Of a DNA stretch of 64,000 nt, positions 48,752 through 60,999 are shown piece after piece (position 1 is the stretch's first letter; the number at the start of each line of letters is the position of its first letter). The stretch is from Mesorhizobium ciceri WSM4083 (GTDB taxonomy: Bacteria > Pseudomonadota > Alphaproteobacteria > Rhizobiales > Rhizobiaceae). The stretch is taken from the NCBI RefSeq assembly GCF_000519305.1, contig NZ_JAFG01000003.1, positions 186,181 through 250,180 on the forward strand, written 5' to 3'. The position numbers were made by a program, and so were the translations under genes. The notes under the pieces were generated by a model. The model worked only from the letters and a program-made list of their open reading frames with translations, did not search any database and had not been told where the DNA came from.

Positions 48752-49717
48752 TTAAAGAAGCTGTCCCAGAAACTCCTGAACCGCATGCCCCGGCCGGAAA
48801 TTGCCGATGCGCTTGATTTCCCATTGCAGCCGGATACCGGAATTCTCCAGCACCCGCGTGCGCACCGTCTCGCCGAGATATTCAAGGTCGTAGCCGGTCG
48901 CGGTTCCGGTGTTGATCATGAAATTGCAATGCATCGGAGACATCTGCGCGCCGCCGATCATCAGGCCGCGGCAGCCCGCTCTGTCGATCTCCTTCCAGGC
49001 TGACGTGCCTTCCGGATTCTTGAAGGTCGAGCCGCCGGTCTTCTCGCGGATCGGCTGCACGGTCTCGCGGTGGTTCTGCACGGCCTCCATCGCCGCCTTG
49101 ATCGCCGCTCGGTCCTCGGCAAAGCCCTCGAACACGGCCGAGGTGAAGATCAGCCCGGCAGGCGCCGCCGAATGGCGATAGGCGTAACCCATATCGGCAT
49201 TGCTCAGCGTCTGCACATTGCCCTTGCGGTCGAGCGCGCGCACTTCGACGACGCGCTCGCGCGTCTCGACACCATTGGCGCCGGCATTCATCCGCAGCGC
49301 ACCGCCGATTGCACCCGGAATGCCGTGGTAGAAATGAAAGCCGCCAATGCCGGCCTCGAGTGCCACCGCTGCGACGCGCTTGTCGGGGGTCGCGGCTCCC
49401 GCCTTGATCCTGATTGGCGAAATCACCTCGGCCTCGCCGAAGCCCTTGGCCGAAAGGCGGATGACAAAGCCCTCAATGCCACCATCCCGAACCAGAAGGT
49501 TCGAGCCGACGCCGACGACGGTCAGTGGTATCTCCTCGGGAACGGCTTTGAGGAACGCCGCAAGATCTTCCTCGTCGGCCGGCTGGAACAGCACCTCAGC
49601 CAGACCCCCGGCACGGAACCAGGTGATCTTGTCCATCTCGGCGTTCGGCGTCAGGCGGCCGCGCAAGCCGGCAAGCCGGTCCCCCAGTCTGTCGATCAGG
49701 GCCTGGCCGTGCATCAT
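48752..49717 (-). CDS. murB: UDP-N-acetylenolpyruvoylglucosamine reductase
   Basis: FAD enzyme that completes UDP-MurNAc synthesis, 321 aa. The FAD motif [14 protein letters not shown], the [17 protein letters not shown] stretch, the catalytic Ser in [10 protein letters not shown], and the substrate-binding [14 protein letters not shown] identify it. The ATG at 49717 overlaps the murC stop by ATGA. It is the last gene of the mraZ-murB block; a strong hairpin follows. Confidence 0.96.
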   Translation of the reverse strand: MMHGQALIDRLGDRLAGLRGRLTPNAEMDKITWFRAGGLAEVLFQPADEEDLAAFLKAVPEEIPLTVVGVGSNLLVRDGGIEGFVIRLSAKGFGEAEVISPIRIKAGAATPDKRVAAVALEAGIGGFHFYHGIPGAIGGALRMNAGANGVETRERVVEVRALDRKGNVQTLSNADMGYAYRHSAAPAGLIFTSAVFEGFAEDRAAIKAAMEAVQNHRETVQPIREKTGGSTFKNPEGTSAWKEIDRAGCRGLMIGGAQMSPMHCNFMINTGTATGYDLEYLGETVRTRVLENSGIRLQWEIKRIGNFRPGHAVQEFLGQLL

Positions 49718-51120
49718 GACACGGTCCCGCCAAGCTCCTTGGGCAACGCATAGGCCCATTGGGTGATGTTGCCGGCGCCAAGGAAGACGACGAAATCGCC
49801 TGATTTGGCCAGATCGCGGATGATGGGCGCAATCGCCGCCGGGCCCTCGATGTAGCGCGCGTCGCGATGACCGCCGGCGCGGATGCGCGACACCAGCGCG
49901 TCCGAGCTGACGCCATCGATCGGCTCTTCGCCGGCCGCGTAGACCGGCGCCACCATCACCGTGTCGGCGTCGTTGAAGCAGGTGGAAAACTCGTTGAACA
50001 GATCATGCAGCCGGGTGAAGCGATGCGGCTGGGCAATGGCGATGACGCGACCCTGGGTGGCGCTGCGCGCCGCCTTCAGTACCGCCGAGATCTCGACCGG
50101 ATGGTGGCCGTAATCGTCGAATATTTCGACGCCGTCCCACGAACCGGTATGGGTGAAGCGGCGCTTGACGCCGGCGAAGGACGACAGGCCCTTCTTGATC
50201 GCCTCGGCCGACAGGCCGAGCTCATGCGCGACAGCGATCGCTGCCGTCGCGTTGGAGACGTTGTGGCGGCCGGGCATCGGCAGGCGCAGGCCTGCTATGA
50301 CAGTCTGGCCGCCTGTCTTGCGGTCGCGGATCATCACGTCGAATTCCGAAATGGCACCTGCCATGCGGTGATTGGTGAAGCGCACGTCGGCCTGCGCATT
50401 CTCGCCATAGGTGATGACCCGGCGGTCCTCGATGCGGCTGACCAGGGCCTGCACTTCGGGGTGATCGGTGCACATCACGCCAAAACCATAGAACGGCACG
50501 TTCTCGACGAACTGGCGGAACGCCTCGCGCACCTTGTCGAAGCTGCCATAGTGATCGAGATGCTCGGGATCGATGTTGGTGACGACCGCGATCTCGGCCG
50601 GCAGTTTCAGGAAAGTGCCGTCGCTTTCGTCGGCCTCGACCACCATCCACTCGCCGTCGCCCATGCGCGCGTTGGTGCCATAGGCATTGATGATGCCGCC
50701 ATTGATGACGGTCGGATCGAGCCCACCGGCATCGAGCAAGGTCGCCACCATCGAGGTCGTCGTCGTCTTGCCATGCGTGCCGCCGATCGCCACCGCCTGG
50801 CGAAAGCGCATCAGCTCGGCCAGCATTTCGGCCCGGCGCACGATCGGCAGCAGCTTTTCGCGCGCGGCCTTGAGTTCCGGGTTGGATTTCTTGATCGCCG
50901 TCGAGACGACGACAACCTCGGCATCGCCGAGATTCTCGGCCTTATGGCCGACGAAGCATTCGATGCCCTTGTCGCGCAGCCGCTGCACATTGGCGCTTTC
51001 GGCCTGGTCGGACCCTTGCACCTTGTAGCCGAGATTGTGCAGCACTTCGGCAATGCCGCTCATGCCGATGCCGCCAATGCCGATGAAATGCACAAGGCCG
51101 ATGGTCTGCGGCATCTTCAT
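49714..51120 (-). CDS. murC: UDP-N-acetylmuramate--L-alanine ligase
   Basis: ATP-dependent ligase that adds L-Ala to UDP-MurNAc, 468 aa. N-terminal [21 protein letters not shown]-loop [12 protein letters not shown] and [12 protein letters not shown] are diagnostic. C-terminal [11 protein letters not shown] is the usual ligase end. The start overlaps the murG stop and the end overlaps murB. Confidence 0.97.
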   Translation of the reverse strand: MKMPQTIGLVHFIGIGGIGMSGIAEVLHNLGYKVQGSDQAESANVQRLRDKGIECFVGHKAENLGDAEVVVVSTAIKKSNPELKAAREKLLPIVRRAEMLAELMRFRQAVAIGGTHGKTTTTSMVATLLDAGGLDPTVINGGIINAYGTNARMGDGEWMVVEADESDGTFLKLPAEIAVVTNIDPEHLDHYGSFDKVREAFRQFVENVPFYGFGVMCTDHPEVQALVSRIEDRRVITYGENAQADVRFTNHRMAGAISEFDVMIRDRKTGGQTVIAGLRLPMPGRHNVSNATAAIAVAHELGLSAEAIKKGLSSFAGVKRRFTHTGSWDGVEIFDDYGHHPVEISAVLKAARSATQGRVIAIAQPHRFTRLHDLFNEFSTCFNDADTVMVAPVYAAGEEPIDGVSSDALVSRIRAGGHRDARYIEGPAAIAPIIRDLAKSGDFVVFLGAGNITQWAYALPKELGGTVS

Positions 51121-52244
51121 GCTTGCGTCCCCTTCCTGAAATCCGAAACGGTTTTTTTGGACGCAATAGCCTCTGTAAGATCAGCGAGCAACCGTGCCGC
51201 GTCCGGCCTGCCGGCCGATTTCGCACCCGCCGCCATCGCCGTCAGCCGATCGGGGTCGTCCATCAGCTCGCCAATGAGCGCTGCGATGCGTTCGGGCGAG
51301 AGCGACGATTGCGGATGCACTTCGCCGCCGCCGGCAGCGGCAAGGGCCGCGGCGTTCGCCGCCTGGTCGTGATCGAGCGCATAGGGGTAAGGCACCAGCA
51401 ACGCCGGCCGGCCGATGACGGCGATCTCCGAGACGGTCGAGGCGCCGGAACGCGAGATCACCAGGTGCGCAGCCGCCATGCGCTGCGCCATGTCGGTGAA
51501 GAAGGGCGAGACCTCGACGGTGACGCCAAGCGCGGCATAGGCCGCCTTGACCCGTGCCACGTCATCCGCGCGCGCTTGTTGGGTAATCACCAGCCGCTTG
51601 CGCTGGGCATCGGAAAGCAGCGCGATAGCCCCGGGCACGGCATCGGAAAAGAACTGGGCGCCCTGGCTGCCGCCGAACACCAGCAGGCGGAACGGCTGCT
51701 CCCCGGTCGACGCCGCATAAGCCGTCCTGGCCGCTTCCAGCACGGCCGGCCTGACCGGATTGCCTGTCGGCACCGTCTTGACCCCGGCAGCACTGCTGTC
51801 CTGCGGCAGGAAGCCGCCGGCGATGGCGTCGACACGGCCGGCCAGCGCCCGGTTGGCGCGCCCCATCACCGCGTTCTGCTCATGGATCAGTGTCGGCACC
51901 TTGCGCCGTGTCGCCGCGTAGAGCGGCGGCAAGGTCGGATAGCCACCGAAGCCGACGACCGCATCCGGCTTGATCCTGGCAATGACGGCGGAAGCCTGGC
52001 GCACGCCGCGCCAGATTTTCCAGAAGGCGCCAAGCAGGGCAAAAGGATTTTTCGAACCCATCGTCGCCGACTGGATCGGATGGATGGCGGCGGCCGGGAA
52101 ATGGCCGGCGAAACGCTCGGCACGGTCGTCGGTCGCCAGATGCACCGACCAGCCACGCTCGTTCAGCTCATGCGCCAGCGCCTCGGCCGGGAAAAGATGC
52201 CCACCGGTGCCGCCCGCCGCGAGAAGGATGACGCCTCTGGCCAT
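51117..52244 (-). CDS. murG: UDP-GlcNAc--lipid I N-acetylglucosaminyltransferase
   Basis: Peripheral membrane glycosyltransferase that makes lipid II, 375 aa. N-terminal [59 protein letters not shown] and [10 protein letters not shown] identify it. ATG 52244 overlaps the end of ftsW, whose stop sits inside the ribosome-site region (GGAGTGAT). It overlaps murC by ATGA. Confidence 0.97.
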   Translation of the reverse strand: MARGVILLAAGGTGGHLFPAEALAHELNERGWSVHLATDDRAERFAGHFPAAAIHPIQSATMGSKNPFALLGAFWKIWRGVRQASAVIARIKPDAVVGFGGYPTLPPLYAATRRKVPTLIHEQNAVMGRANRALAGRVDAIAGGFLPQDSSAAGVKTVPTGNPVRPAVLEAARTAYAASTGEQPFRLLVFGGSQGAQFFSDAVPGAIALLSDAQRKRLVITQQARADDVARVKAAYAALGVTVEVSPFFTDMAQRMAAAHLVISRSGASTVSEIAVIGRPALLVPYPYALDHDQAANAAALAAAGGGEVHPQSSLSPERIAALIGELMDDPDRLTAMAAGAKSAGRPDAARLLADLTEAIASKKTVSDFRKGTQA

Positions 52245-52245
52245 A

Positions 52246-53397
52246 TCACTCCGCCGGCACGGCGCGCTGCGACAAGCCAAAGCCCATCTGCTTGCGTTTT
52301 TCCGGCCGCTTGCGTGTCAACGCCAGCACCATGCCCATCGAGATGGCGATGGCGATCTGCGAGGAGCCGCCATAAGAGATGAACGGCAACGTCATACCCT
52401 TGGCCGGCACAAGCTGGAGGTTGACGCACATGTTGATGACCGCCTGCAGGCCGAACACGGTGACGAGGCCGCCGACCGCATAGCGGGTGAAATCGTCATG
52501 CTCCTTCAGCGCCGTGTTGAGGCCGCGCAGCACAATGAAGGCGAAGATTGACATGATGAAGAAGCACATGATCAGCCCGAACTCTTCGCCCGCGACCGAG
52601 AAGACGAAGTCGGCATGGCTATCGGGAATGACCCGCTTGACGGTGCCCTCGCCCGGTCCGACACCGAACCAGCCGCCATTGATCAGCGCTTCGCGCCCCA
52701 TGTCGACCTGGAACGTGTCGCCCTCGCCGGTGAGGAACTTGTCGATGCGCAAGGCAACGTGCGGGAACACCGTATAGGCGGCAAAGACGCCGCCGACGCC
52801 GGCCGCGCCGAGCGCAACGATCCACAGCCAGGGCAGCCCGGCCATGAAGAACATGATGCCCCAGGTGCCGGTCGTCAGCATGGTCTGGCCGAGGTCCGGT
52901 TGCGCCACCAGCAGCGACACGACCAGCACCAGCAGCAGCATGGCGAAAAGATTGCCCGGAATGTCGGGCTGGCGCTTGTGTTCGGCGAAAAGCCAGGCGC
53001 ACATGATGACGAAGGCCGGCTTCAGGAATTCCGACGGCTGGATCGACAGGCCGGCAAGCGACACCCAGCGGCGCGCGCCCTTCACCTCGACGCCGATGTA
53101 GAGCACCGCCACCATCAGCACCAGCATCAGGCACAGCATGATCAGCGCCATGCGCCGGATCTGCCTGGAATCGAGGAAGGAGACGGCCAGCATCACGCCG
53201 AGCGCCGGCACGGTGAAGATGATCTGCCTGGTGGCGAAGTGGAAACTGTCGAGGCCGATGCGTTCGGCCACCGCCGGGCTGGCGGCGAAGGACAAGACGA
53301 TGCCAAGCCCCATCAGCGACAGGAACGCCGCCAGGAACCAGCGATCGATCGTCCACCACCAGGTCGCAACCGGACTTTTGTCGAGACGGCTCTGCAT
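52246..53397 (-). CDS. ftsW: SEDS family peptidoglycan glycosyltransferase FtsW
   Basis: Septal peptidoglycan polymerase working with FtsI, 383 aa, about ten membrane segments. Conserved stretches [35 protein letters not shown] and [12 protein letters not shown] define the SEDS family. Its ATG shares bases with the murD stop (TAATG), with GGAGGGG upstream. Confidence 0.96.
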   Translation of the reverse strand: MQSRLDKSPVATWWWTIDRWFLAAFLSLMGLGIVLSFAASPAVAERIGLDSFHFATRQIIFTVPALGVMLAVSFLDSRQIRRMALIMLCLMLVLMVAVLYIGVEVKGARRWVSLAGLSIQPSEFLKPAFVIMCAWLFAEHKRQPDIPGNLFAMLLLVLVVSLLVAQPDLGQTMLTTGTWGIMFFMAGLPWLWIVALGAAGVGGVFAAYTVFPHVALRIDKFLTGEGDTFQVDMGREALINGGWFGVGPGEGTVKRVIPDSHADFVFSVAGEEFGLIMCFFIMSIFAFIVLRGLNTALKEHDDFTRYAVGGLVTVFGLQAVINMCVNLQLVPAKGMTLPFISYGGSSQIAIAISMGMVLALTRKRPEKRKQMGFGLSQRAVPAE

Positions 53398-54797
53398 TAT
53401 CGTGCCCCTCCGATGGGTTTCACACCCTCGATAGCATTCGCAGCTTGCCTGAAGGCTTCGCCGCGGACTTCGAAATTCTTGAACTGGTCGAAGCTGGCGC
53501 AGGCCGGCGACAGCAGCACTACCGCCTCGCCGCTGTCGTCCTTGGCCGCATCATGCGCGGCGTGCTCGACCGCCGCGGCCAGCGTGCCGGAAATCTCGTA
53601 AGGCACCGCCTCCCCCAGCGTCGCCGAAAAGGCCGGCGCGGCCTCGCCGATAAGATAGGCCTTGGCGATGCGCGGAAAGAAGCCGCGCAACGGCTCGATG
53701 CCGCCTTCCTTGGGCAGGCCGCCGGCGATCCAGTAGATGCGCGTAAAGCTGGATAGCGCGGGTGCTGCCGCATCGGCGTTGGTCGCCTTGGAATCGTTGA
53801 TGAACAGCACATGGTCCTTGCGGCCGACTTGCTCCATGCGATGCGCGAGGCCGGGAAAGCTTTCCAGCCCGGACTGGATTTCGCCAAGCTCAAGCCCGAC
53901 CTTGAGGCAAGCGGCGACCGCCGCCAGAGCGTTCTGGGCATTGTGCTGGCCACGCAACGAGCCGATGCCTTCGAGGAAGGCGACACGGCTGTAACGGCCG
54001 TGCACCGCTTCCATCAAATTGCCGCCATCGGCGAAATAGCCATCGGTCAGCGGCAGCCGCTTGGAAATGCGGATGACAGGCCGGCCCGCCCGCTCCAGCC
54101 GCTCGGCGATCTGCGCGCACCAGGAATCGTCGATGCCGACGATCGCCGTCTCGCTGCCGGCCACCAGCCGCTCCTTGATCGCGGCGTAGTGCTGCATGGT
54201 GCCGTGGCGGTCGAGATGATCGGGCGTCAGGTTGAGCAGGATGCCCGCCGTCGGATTGATCGAGGGCGCGAGGTCGATCTGGTAAGACGAGCATTCGACC
54301 ACATAGTGCCGATCGGGCTCGGGCGGATCGAGCGTCATCACCGCGCGGCCGATATTGCCGCCCATCTGGGTGTCGCGTCCCGCGGCCTTCAGGATATGCG
54401 CGGTCAGCGCGGTGGTCGTCGACTTGCCGTTGGTGCCGGTGATGGCGATGAAAGGCGATGTCGGCGCGCTCAGCATCCGCTCGCGGCAGAAAAGCTCGAC
54501 GTCGCCGATGATCTCGACGCCTGAACCGCGCGCCAGCTCCACCGTCCAATGCGGCTTGGGATGCGTCAGCGGCACGCCTGGCGACAGCACGAAAGCCGAG
54601 AATTTCGTCCAGTCGGCGCCGCGCAAATCAGCGGTCGCGATACCGGCAACGGCGGCCTTGGCCACGCTGTCGGGATTGTCGTCCCAGGCCAGCACGTCCG
54701 CGCCGCCCTCGATCAGCGCGCGCGCCGTCGCAATCCCCGAGCCACCGAGCCCGAAGAGCGAAACGCGCTTGCCTGAAAAGGATGCGGCGGGGATCAA
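53397..54797 (-). CDS. murD: UDP-N-acetylmuramoyl-L-alanine--D-glutamate ligase
   Basis: Adds D-Glu to UDP-MurNAc-L-Ala, 466 aa. N-terminal [21 protein letters not shown]-loop [28 protein letters not shown] and the C-terminal [19 protein letters not shown] are family hallmarks. It follows mraY by 8 bp and overlaps the ftsW start. Confidence 0.97.
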   Translation of the reverse strand: MIPAASFSGKRVSLFGLGGSGIATARALIEGGADVLAWDDNPDSVAKAAVAGIATADLRGADWTKFSAFVLSPGVPLTHPKPHWTVELARGSGVEIIGDVELFCRERMLSAPTSPFIAITGTNGKSTTTALTAHILKAAGRDTQMGGNIGRAVMTLDPPEPDRHYVVECSSYQIDLAPSINPTAGILLNLTPDHLDRHGTMQHYAAIKERLVAGSETAIVGIDDSWCAQIAERLERAGRPVIRISKRLPLTDGYFADGGNLMEAVHGRYSRVAFLEGIGSLRGQHNAQNALAAVAACLKVGLELGEIQSGLESFPGLAHRMEQVGRKDHVLFINDSKATNADAAAPALSSFTRIYWIAGGLPKEGGIEPLRGFFPRIAKAYLIGEAAPAFSATLGEAVPYEISGTLAAAVEHAAHDAAKDDSGEAVVLLSPACASFDQFKNFEVRGEAFRQAANAIEGVKPIGGAR

Positions 54798-54805
54798 AGG
54801 GCTTC

Positions 54806-55888
54806 CTATCTCAGCTTGAGGGTCGACAGGCCGACCAGCGCCAGGATGACGGCGATGATCCAGAAGCGGATCACCACCTGGCTTTCGGTCCAGCCGAGCT
54901 TTTCGAAATGATGGTGGATCGGCGCCATCAGGAACACCCGCTTGCCGGTCATCTTGAAGTAGCCGACCTGGATGATGACCGACAGGATTTCGACGACAAA
55001 CAATCCGCCGACGATGACCAGCACGATCTCGTGCTTGGTGGCGACGGCGACCGTGCCGATCAGGCCGCCCATGGCCAGCGAGCCGGTGTCGCCCATGAAG
55101 ATCGCCGCAGGCGGCGCGTTGAACCAGAGGAAGCCGAGGCCGGCGCCGATGACCGCGCCGAGCACGACCGCCAGTTCACCGGTGCCGGGCACGAAATGGA
55201 TCTGCAGATATTCAGCGAACACCGCATTGCCCGAGAGATAGGCGATGACGCCGAAGGAGGCCGCCGCGATCATGATCGGCACGATCGCCAGTCCGTCCAG
55301 GCCGTCGGTGAGGTTCACAGCATTGCCTGCTCCGACGATGACGAAGCAGGAGAACGGGATGAAGAACCAGCCGAGATTGACGATGAATTCCTTGGCGAAG
55401 GGAAATGTCAGCGAAGAAGAGAACGGCGCCTGGCCATTGTGCATGATCACCCAGGCGGCGATGCCGGCAATGACAAATTCAAGCGCAAGGCGTGCCTTGC
55501 CGGAAAAGCCGAGATGCGACTGTTTGGTCACCTTCAGATAGTCGTCGTAGAAGCCGATCGAGCCGAAGCCCAGCGTCACCAGCAGCACCACCCAGACATA
55601 GATGCTCGACAGGTTGGCCCACAGAAGCGACGAGCCGATGATGCCCGACAGGATCATCAGTCCGCCCATGGTCGGCGTGCCGGCCTTCTTGAAATGCGTC
55701 TGCGGTCCGTCGGCTCGGATCGGCTGGCCCTTGCCTTGCCGCAGCCGCAGCGAATTGATGATGGTCGGCCCGAAGATGAAGACGATCAGCGCCGACGTGA
55801 TCAGCGCCCCGCCGGTGCGGAAGGTGATGTAGCGGAAGACGTTGAAGACCGAGACCTTGTCCGCAAAATCGACGAGCAGTGTGAACAT
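54806..55888 (-). CDS. mraY: phospho-N-acetylmuramoyl-pentapeptide-transferase
   Basis: Polytopic enzyme that makes lipid I from UDP-MurNAc-pentapeptide and undecaprenyl phosphate, exactly 360 aa as usual. Motifs [57 protein letters not shown] and [13 protein letters not shown] are all present. ATG 55888 gives the canonical length; it follows murF by 19 bp. Confidence 0.98.
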   Translation of the reverse strand: MFTLLVDFADKVSVFNVFRYITFRTGGALITSALIVFIFGPTIINSLRLRQGKGQPIRADGPQTHFKKAGTPTMGGLMILSGIIGSSLLWANLSSIYVWVVLLVTLGFGSIGFYDDYLKVTKQSHLGFSGKARLALEFVIAGIAAWVIMHNGQAPFSSSLTFPFAKEFIVNLGWFFIPFSCFVIVGAGNAVNLTDGLDGLAIVPIMIAAASFGVIAYLSGNAVFAEYLQIHFVPGTGELAVVLGAVIGAGLGFLWFNAPPAAIFMGDTGSLAMGGLIGTVAVATKHEIVLVIVGGLFVVEILSVIIQVGYFKMTGKRVFLMAPIHHHFEKLGWTESQVVIRFWIIAVILALVGLSTLKLR

Positions 55889-55907
55889 GCGCTTTTCGTC
55901 CCCCGAC

Positions 55908-57389
55908 CTAGGTCTGTTTTCTGGCTGTCGATTCAGCCGGGAATTTGCCCAGCAGCGCATCGACCAGTTTTGCAAAACCGATGCCCTTCGACGATTTGAT
56001 CATCACCACGTCGCCCGGCTTCAGCGCGGCAAGCAGCACCGGCTTCAGTTCCTCGACACCGGCGCGGTATTCCGTCTTGATCTCAGCCGGCAGCGCTTCG
56101 GCCAGCACCCGCATTTCCGGGCCGCCGAGAAAGACGGTCTGCGTGCCCGTGCCTACGATGAGATCGGCAAGGGCTGCATGCAGCTTGGCCGAGTGGTCGC
56201 CAAGTTCGAGCATATCGCCGAGCACGGCGATGCGGCGGCCCTCGCCCGTCACCGGCGTCGCGTTGAGCAATGCCATGGCAGCAGCCATCGACGCCGGATT
56301 GGCGTTGTAGCTTTCGTCGATCAGCGTGATCAGTCCGCCTGGGTGGTTCGAAGTCGAGCCACCGGGGTGACTCGAAATCGAGCCACCGGGGTGGCGCAGC
56401 ACATGGCGCTTGCCGCGTCCGCGTTCGGCGGAGAGATCGGCCAGTGCTGAAGCCACCTTGTCGAGATCGGCGCCGACCAGATGCGCCGCACCCAGCACCG
56501 CCAGCACGTTCTGCACCATATGGCGGCCGGGCGCGCCGATCCGCGCCAGCACTTCGTGACCGCCGATCCGGGCGGCGATGTCGGAATGATCCGCATGCAG
56601 TTCGCATTTGGTGAGCTTGAAGGTAGAGCGTGCATTCTCGCCGAAGCCGTAGACGTGCTCGACACCGGCGGCATGCGCCATCTTGTCAAGCAGCTTGAAG
56701 CGCGCATCGTCGCGGTTGAGGACGGCGGCCCCCTCAGGCTCCAGCCCCTCGAAAATCTCGGCCTTGGCCTTGGCGATCTCGTCCAGATTGCGGAAGAAGC
56801 CAAGGTGGGCGGCCGCGATCATGGTGACGATGGCGACATGCGGCCTCACCATCTTGACCAGCGGACGGATCTCGTCGGGATGGTTCATGCCGATCTCGAA
56901 TACGGCGTAGTCGCAATCATCAGGCATGCGCGCCAAGGTCAGCGGCACGCCCCAGTGATTGTTGAAGGACTGCGCCGAGGCATGCACCTTGCCGACGGCT
57001 TGCAGCACATGGCGCAGCGCTTCCTTGGTCGTGGTCTTGCCGGCCGAACCGGTCACAGCGATGATTTTCGCGCTCGAGCGGGCGCGCGACGCAACGCCAA
57101 GCTTTTCCAGTGCGACCAGCACATCCTCGACGACGATGATCGGCGCTGTCAGCCGGCCGAGCGACGGCAGCTTGCCTTCGGCCACCACCAGCACGCCGGC
57201 GCCAGCCTTGATGGCTGATGTTGCGAAGTCATGGCCGTCCATCGCCTCGCCCTTGATGGCGAAGAAGGCGTCACCCGGCTGCAGGCTGCGGCTGTCGATC
57301 GAAATGCCTGAAATGCCTTCCGGCATCGGCCCGAGCGGCCGCCCGTCCATGGCGGCAACCAGCGCCTCGGAGGTCCACAGCAAGCTCAT
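55908..57389 (-). CDS. murF: UDP-N-acetylmuramoyl-tripeptide--D-alanyl-D-alanine ligase
   Basis: Adds D-Ala-D-Ala to the UDP-MurNAc-tripeptide, 493 aa. P-loop [41 protein letters not shown] and [13 protein letters not shown] are clear. A short in-frame tandem repeat of HPGGSxS-type octapeptides (~residues 330-353) sits just before [10 protein letters not shown], in what is normally a single HPGG-type segment. It follows murE with ATGA overlap. Confidence 0.96.
   Translation of the reverse strand: MSLLWTSEALVAAMDGRPLGPMPEGISGISIDSRSLQPGDAFFAIKGEAMDGHDFATSAIKAGAGVLVVAEGKLPSLGRLTAPIIVVEDVLVALEKLGVASRARSSAKIIAVTGSAGKTTTKEALRHVLQAVGKVHASAQSFNNHWGVPLTLARMPDDCDYAVFEIGMNHPDEIRPLVKMVRPHVAIVTMIAAAHLGFFRNLDEIAKAKAEIFEGLEPEGAAVLNRDDARFKLLDKMAHAAGVEHVYGFGENARSTFKLTKCELHADHSDIAARIGGHEVLARIGAPGRHMVQNVLAVLGAAHLVGADLDKVASALADLSAERGRGKRHVLRHPGGSISSHPGGSTSNHPGGLITLIDESYNANPASMAAAMALLNATPVTGEGRRIAVLGDMLELGDHSAKLHAALADLIVGTGTQTVFLGGPEMRVLAEALPAEIKTEYRAGVEELKPVLLAALKPGDVVMIKSSKGIGFAKLVDALLGKFPAESTARKQT
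56331..56402. repeat. three-unit 24-bp tandem repeat inside murF
   Basis: Units 56331-56354, 56355-56378 and 56379-56402 are each 24 bp; the last two share their first 15 bases exactly. They encode [16 protein letters not shown] and HPGGLITL in murF, so the repeat changes length by whole codons and keeps frame. Confidence 0.85.
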
Positions 57390-58840
57390 GCGGCACGCTC
57401 CGTGAGTGCCGCGCGGACTTCCTCGTGATCGGAGAAATGCAAGGTCTCGGAGCCGATCGTCTGGCCCTCCTCATGGCCCTTGCCGGCCACGATCAGCGTG
57501 TCGCCGGCATGCAGCATGGCGACCGCGTCGTGGATCGCCTGGCGCCGGTCGCCGATCTCGATGGCACCGGGGGCAGCGGCCAAAATAGCGGCGCGGATCG
57601 TTTCCGGCACTTCCGAGCGCGGATTGTCGTCGGTGACGATGACGACATCTGCAAGCCGCGTCGCAATCTCGCCCATGATCGGTCGCTTGCCGCGGTCGCG
57701 GTCGCCGCCACAGCCGAAGACGACGATGACGCGGCCGGTGGTGAATGGGCGCACCGAGGACAGCACGTTTTCGAGCGCATCGGGCTTGTGGGCATAATCG
57801 ACATAGACGGGCGCGCCATTGGCGGTGGTGCCGACGAGGTCGAGCCGGCCCGGCGCGCCCTTCAGTTTCTCCAACGCCATCAAGGCCTTGGCGACAGGTG
57901 TTCCCGTGGAAATGGCAAGACCCGCCGAAACCAGCGCGTTCGAAATCTGGAAATCACCGGCCAGCGGCAGGTCGATCTCGTAGAGCACGCCATCGGCCTC
58001 GACCTCGGCCCGCTGGCGATGGCGCTCGTGCTCGACCCGCTTCAGCCTGAGGAAATCGCCATGGCGGCCAACCGTCAGCACATTGAGCCCGGCAGCCTGT
58101 GCTGCCTGAATCGTCGGTGCCGACCACGGATCGTCGGCGAAGATGACGGCCGGCGCACCCTTCGGCAGCAGGGCGTCGAACAGGCGCAATTTGGCGCGGT
58201 GATAGTCCTCGATGGTCGGATGATAGTCCATATGGTCGCGGCCGAGATTGGTGAAGCCGCCGGCCGCCAGCCTCACGCCGTCGAGACGGCGCTGGTCGAG
58301 CCCATGGCTGGAGGCTTCCATCGAGGCGTGGGTGACGCCGGCATCCGCCAATTCCCGCAGCAATTGATGCAAGGCGACCGGATCGGGCGTCGTCAGCGAG
58401 CCATAGTCGTTGCGCCCAGGCGCCACCACGCCGGTGGTGCCGATAGAAGCGGCGGCATAACCGGCCTGCTCCCAGATCTGCCTGGTGAAGGCGGCGACCG
58501 AGGTCTTGCCGCTGGTGCCGGTCACCGCGACCATGATCTCAGGCTGATTGCCGAAATAGCGTGCCGCACTCAGCGCCAGCGCCAGGCGCGGATCGTCGAC
58601 CGCCAGCACCGGCACAGGAAGCCCGGCGATGGTGCTGCCCTTGCCCGCCACGATCGCGGCCGCACCGCGCGCGGCGGCATCGGCGGCATAAACGGCACCG
58701 TCGGCCTTGGTTCCCGCGAGCGCAAAGAAGACAACACCCGCTTTTACCTGGCGGGAATCCGAAGAAATCCCTGTAACCTCCAGATCGACGGAAGCTATTC
58801 CCTCGACGGGCAGGATACCGGCTAGATCTCTGAGCTTCAT
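57386..58840 (-). CDS. murE: UDP-N-acetylmuramoyl-L-alanyl-D-glutamate--2,6-diaminopimelate ligase
   Basis: Adds meso-diaminopimelate to the stem peptide, 484 aa. P-loop [28 protein letters not shown] and the meso-DAP specificity motif DNPR (in VTDDNPRSE) are present; the motif predicts DAP rather than Lys. It follows ftsI by 54 bp and overlaps murF by ATGA. Confidence 0.97.
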   Translation of the reverse strand: MKLRDLAGILPVEGIASVDLEVTGISSDSRQVKAGVVFFALAGTKADGAVYAADAAARGAAAIVAGKGSTIAGLPVPVLAVDDPRLALALSAARYFGNQPEIMVAVTGTSGKTSVAAFTRQIWEQAGYAAASIGTTGVVAPGRNDYGSLTTPDPVALHQLLRELADAGVTHASMEASSHGLDQRRLDGVRLAAGGFTNLGRDHMDYHPTIEDYHRAKLRLFDALLPKGAPAVIFADDPWSAPTIQAAQAAGLNVLTVGRHGDFLRLKRVEHERHRQRAEVEADGVLYEIDLPLAGDFQISNALVSAGLAISTGTPVAKALMALEKLKGAPGRLDLVGTTANGAPVYVDYAHKPDALENVLSSVRPFTTGRVIVVFGCGGDRDRGKRPIMGEIATRLADVVIVTDDNPRSEVPETIRAAILAAAPGAIEIGDRRQAIHDAVAMLHAGDTLIVAGKGHEEGQTIGSETLHFSDHEEVRAALTERAA

Positions 58841-58894
58841 CGAGTCCCGTTCACCGCAACAAAATAGCGCGCTGTTGCCGGCGCGCCCTAAGAA

Positions 58895-60604
58895 TCACTG
58901 ATAGGAAACCAGCGTTGCACCATTTTCATGGCTGAAATCTGGCTTCACGCCAAGCATGGCAGCTGAACGCCTGATGATATTGCCGGCCATAACCCCGGCA
59001 TTCGCGGCCGCGACATCCGTCATGCCGGGCTTTTCCGGGTGCGGGGCATCGGCAATGGTAAACACCAGATACTGTGGATCGTCCATCGGGAAGGCGGCAA
59101 CGAAGGTGTTGAAATTCAAGTCCTTCGAGTAGCGGCCATTGACGACCTTCTCCGCCGTTCCGGTCTTGCCGCCAACGCGGTAGCCGGGGACTCTGGCGTT
59201 TCGGGCAGAGCCCTTCTCAGCATTGAGCGAATAGAGGTAGCGCATGCCTTCGACGGTCTTTTCGCTCACCACTTTCTTGGCTGTGGCCATCGCTTCCGCC
59301 TGCGTACGCACCAAAAAGGTAGGGTTCATCAGGAAGCCGCCATTCATCAACGCCGCGCAGCCCACAGCCGCTTGCAGCGGCGTCGTCGACACACCGTGGC
59401 CGAAGGCGATGGTGAATGAATTGACCTGTTTCCAGACCTTCGGTTCAGTCGGACGGGCAGTCTCCGGCAATTCGGTCTGCATCCTGTCCAGAAGGCCAAG
59501 GCGATGCAGGAATTCGCGATGCCCTTCGATGCCGACCATCTCGGCTTCCCTGGCCGATCCGATGTTGGACGAATAGAGGAACACCTCCGGCAAGGACAGC
59601 ACACGGTTCTTGCCGTGGAAATCGTGAATGGCCTGATGGCCGACCCGGATTGGATGCGAAGCATCGAAGCGGCTCGCCATCGTCGCCTTGCCGGAATCGA
59701 GCGCCATGGCTGAGGTGAAGCTCTTGAAGGTCGAGCCCATCTCGTAGAGGCCCGCCGACATGCGATTCAGCCGGTCCTTGTCCTGTGCATTGTAGGGATT
59801 GTTCGGATCGAAATCCGGCACCGAGGCCATCGCCACCACTTCGCCGGTCTTGACGTTGAGCACGACGGCGCCGGCGCCCATGGCACGATAGCGCTCCAGG
59901 CCGGCGGCGATCTCGTCGCGCACGACATGCTGCACGCGCAGATCGATCGAAAGCTTTACCGGCTTGAGATCCTTGGCAATGGCAAGGCCCGATGCCTGCA
60001 GATCGCTCAAGCCTTGCTCGTCGACATATTTCTCCATGCCGGAGATGCCCTGGTTGTCGATGTTGGTGAGGCCGACAATGTAGGACGAGGTCTCGCCGCT
60101 CGGATAGAAGCGGCGCTTTTCGGTACGGAAGCCGAAACCGGGAATGCCGAGCTGCATGATGTCGGACTGTTGCTTGGGCGTCAGCTGCCGCTGCAGCCAG
60201 ACGAAACCGGCGCCGCTCTTCAGCTTGTGGTAGGTCTGCTCATAGTCGATGTCCGGAAGCACCGTCGACAGCTTCTCGATCGCCTCGTCGGCGTCGACAA
60301 TGCGGCGCGGCTCTGCAAACAGCGACGCCGTCTTGATGTCCGTGGCCAGCACTTCGCCGTTGCGGTCGACGATGTCGGGCCGCGATGCCGTCACCCGGCT
60401 CTGCGGACCGCCCGACATGTCGGGGGTCTGGAAGCCGAGATAGACCAGCCGCCCTGATATGGTCGAGAAGATACCGAAGAACACCGCCATCGTCATGACG
60501 ATGCGCGTCCTGCCCTTGCCGCCGGTCGCCTTGCGGGCGCCCTCGACCACGATCGATCCATCTTCACTCGTCCTGGCGCGACGCTTCAGCAGTTTGCCGA
60601 TCAT
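58895..60604 (-). CDS. ftsI: septal peptidoglycan D,D-transpeptidase FtsI (PBP3)
   Basis: Class B penicillin-binding protein for septal cross-linking, 569 aa. A short basic cytoplasmic tail and one transmembrane helix (TRIVMTMAVFFGIFSTISG) lead to the dimerisation region and the transpeptidase domain. The active-site motifs are MGSTFKSFT (SxxK), YSSNIG (SxN) and GGKTGTAEK (KTGT). The ATG overlaps the ftsL stop (ATGA at 60601-60604). Confidence 0.97.
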   Translation of the reverse strand: MIGKLLKRRARTSEDGSIVVEGARKATGGKGRTRIVMTMAVFFGIFSTISGRLVYLGFQTPDMSGGPQSRVTASRPDIVDRNGEVLATDIKTASLFAEPRRIVDADEAIEKLSTVLPDIDYEQTYHKLKSGAGFVWLQRQLTPKQQSDIMQLGIPGFGFRTEKRRFYPSGETSSYIVGLTNIDNQGISGMEKYVDEQGLSDLQASGLAIAKDLKPVKLSIDLRVQHVVRDEIAAGLERYRAMGAGAVVLNVKTGEVVAMASVPDFDPNNPYNAQDKDRLNRMSAGLYEMGSTFKSFTSAMALDSGKATMASRFDASHPIRVGHQAIHDFHGKNRVLSLPEVFLYSSNIGSAREAEMVGIEGHREFLHRLGLLDRMQTELPETARPTEPKVWKQVNSFTIAFGHGVSTTPLQAAVGCAALMNGGFLMNPTFLVRTQAEAMATAKKVVSEKTVEGMRYLYSLNAEKGSARNARVPGYRVGGKTGTAEKVVNGRYSKDLNFNTFVAAFPMDDPQYLVFTIADAPHPEKPGMTDVAAANAGVMAGNIIRRSAAMLGVKPDFSHENGATLVSYQ

Positions 60605-60996
60605 CGGGCGATGCCTCCGGTCACGACGGGATCCTTACTGTCCGAAGGCGCTTGACCGGAATTGTCGGCCATACCACCCTGGCGTCCGTTCAGGATGTCC
60701 TGGATGTCCAGGGATTTGGCCGGCAGGTCGCCGATGCCGCCTATCTGGCGGGCGCTGACCGGCTCGAGTTCGAGCTGCGACTTGTAGAGTTCGGCGAGCT
60801 TCTGCAGCCGCGACGGCTGGGTAAGCAGGCTCCAGTCGGCCTTCAGCAGGTCGATCGTGTCCTCCTCATAGCGTATCTGCGCATGGATCTTCTGCACCGA
60901 AGCCAATTGTTCCTCGGCCTCGCGCTTGGCCTTGTAGGTAAGGGCCGCGACCGCAACCATGACGGCGATCAGGACAATGTCGCTGGTACGAAACAC
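60601..60996 (-). CDS. ftsL: cell division protein FtsL
   Basis: A 131-aa bitopic divisome protein. One N-terminal transmembrane helix (DIVLIAVMVAVAALTYKA) is followed by a periplasmic coiled coil (REAEEQLASVQKIHAQIRYE) and the LLKADWSLLTQPSRLQKLAE segment typical of alphaproteobacterial FtsL. It lies 3 nt after rsmH and overlaps ftsI. Confidence 0.9.
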   Translation of the reverse strand: MFRTSDIVLIAVMVAVAALTYKAKREAEEQLASVQKIHAQIRYEEDTIDLLKADWSLLTQPSRLQKLAELYKSQLELEPVSARQIGGIGDLPAKSLDIQDILNGRQGGMADNSGQAPSDSKDPVVTGGIAR

Positions 60997-60999
60997 GTG

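Noticed and set aside
56331..56402. Possible CRISPR-like repeats
   Set aside because: The units are contiguous with no spacers and lie in frame inside murF; a coding minisatellite explains them.
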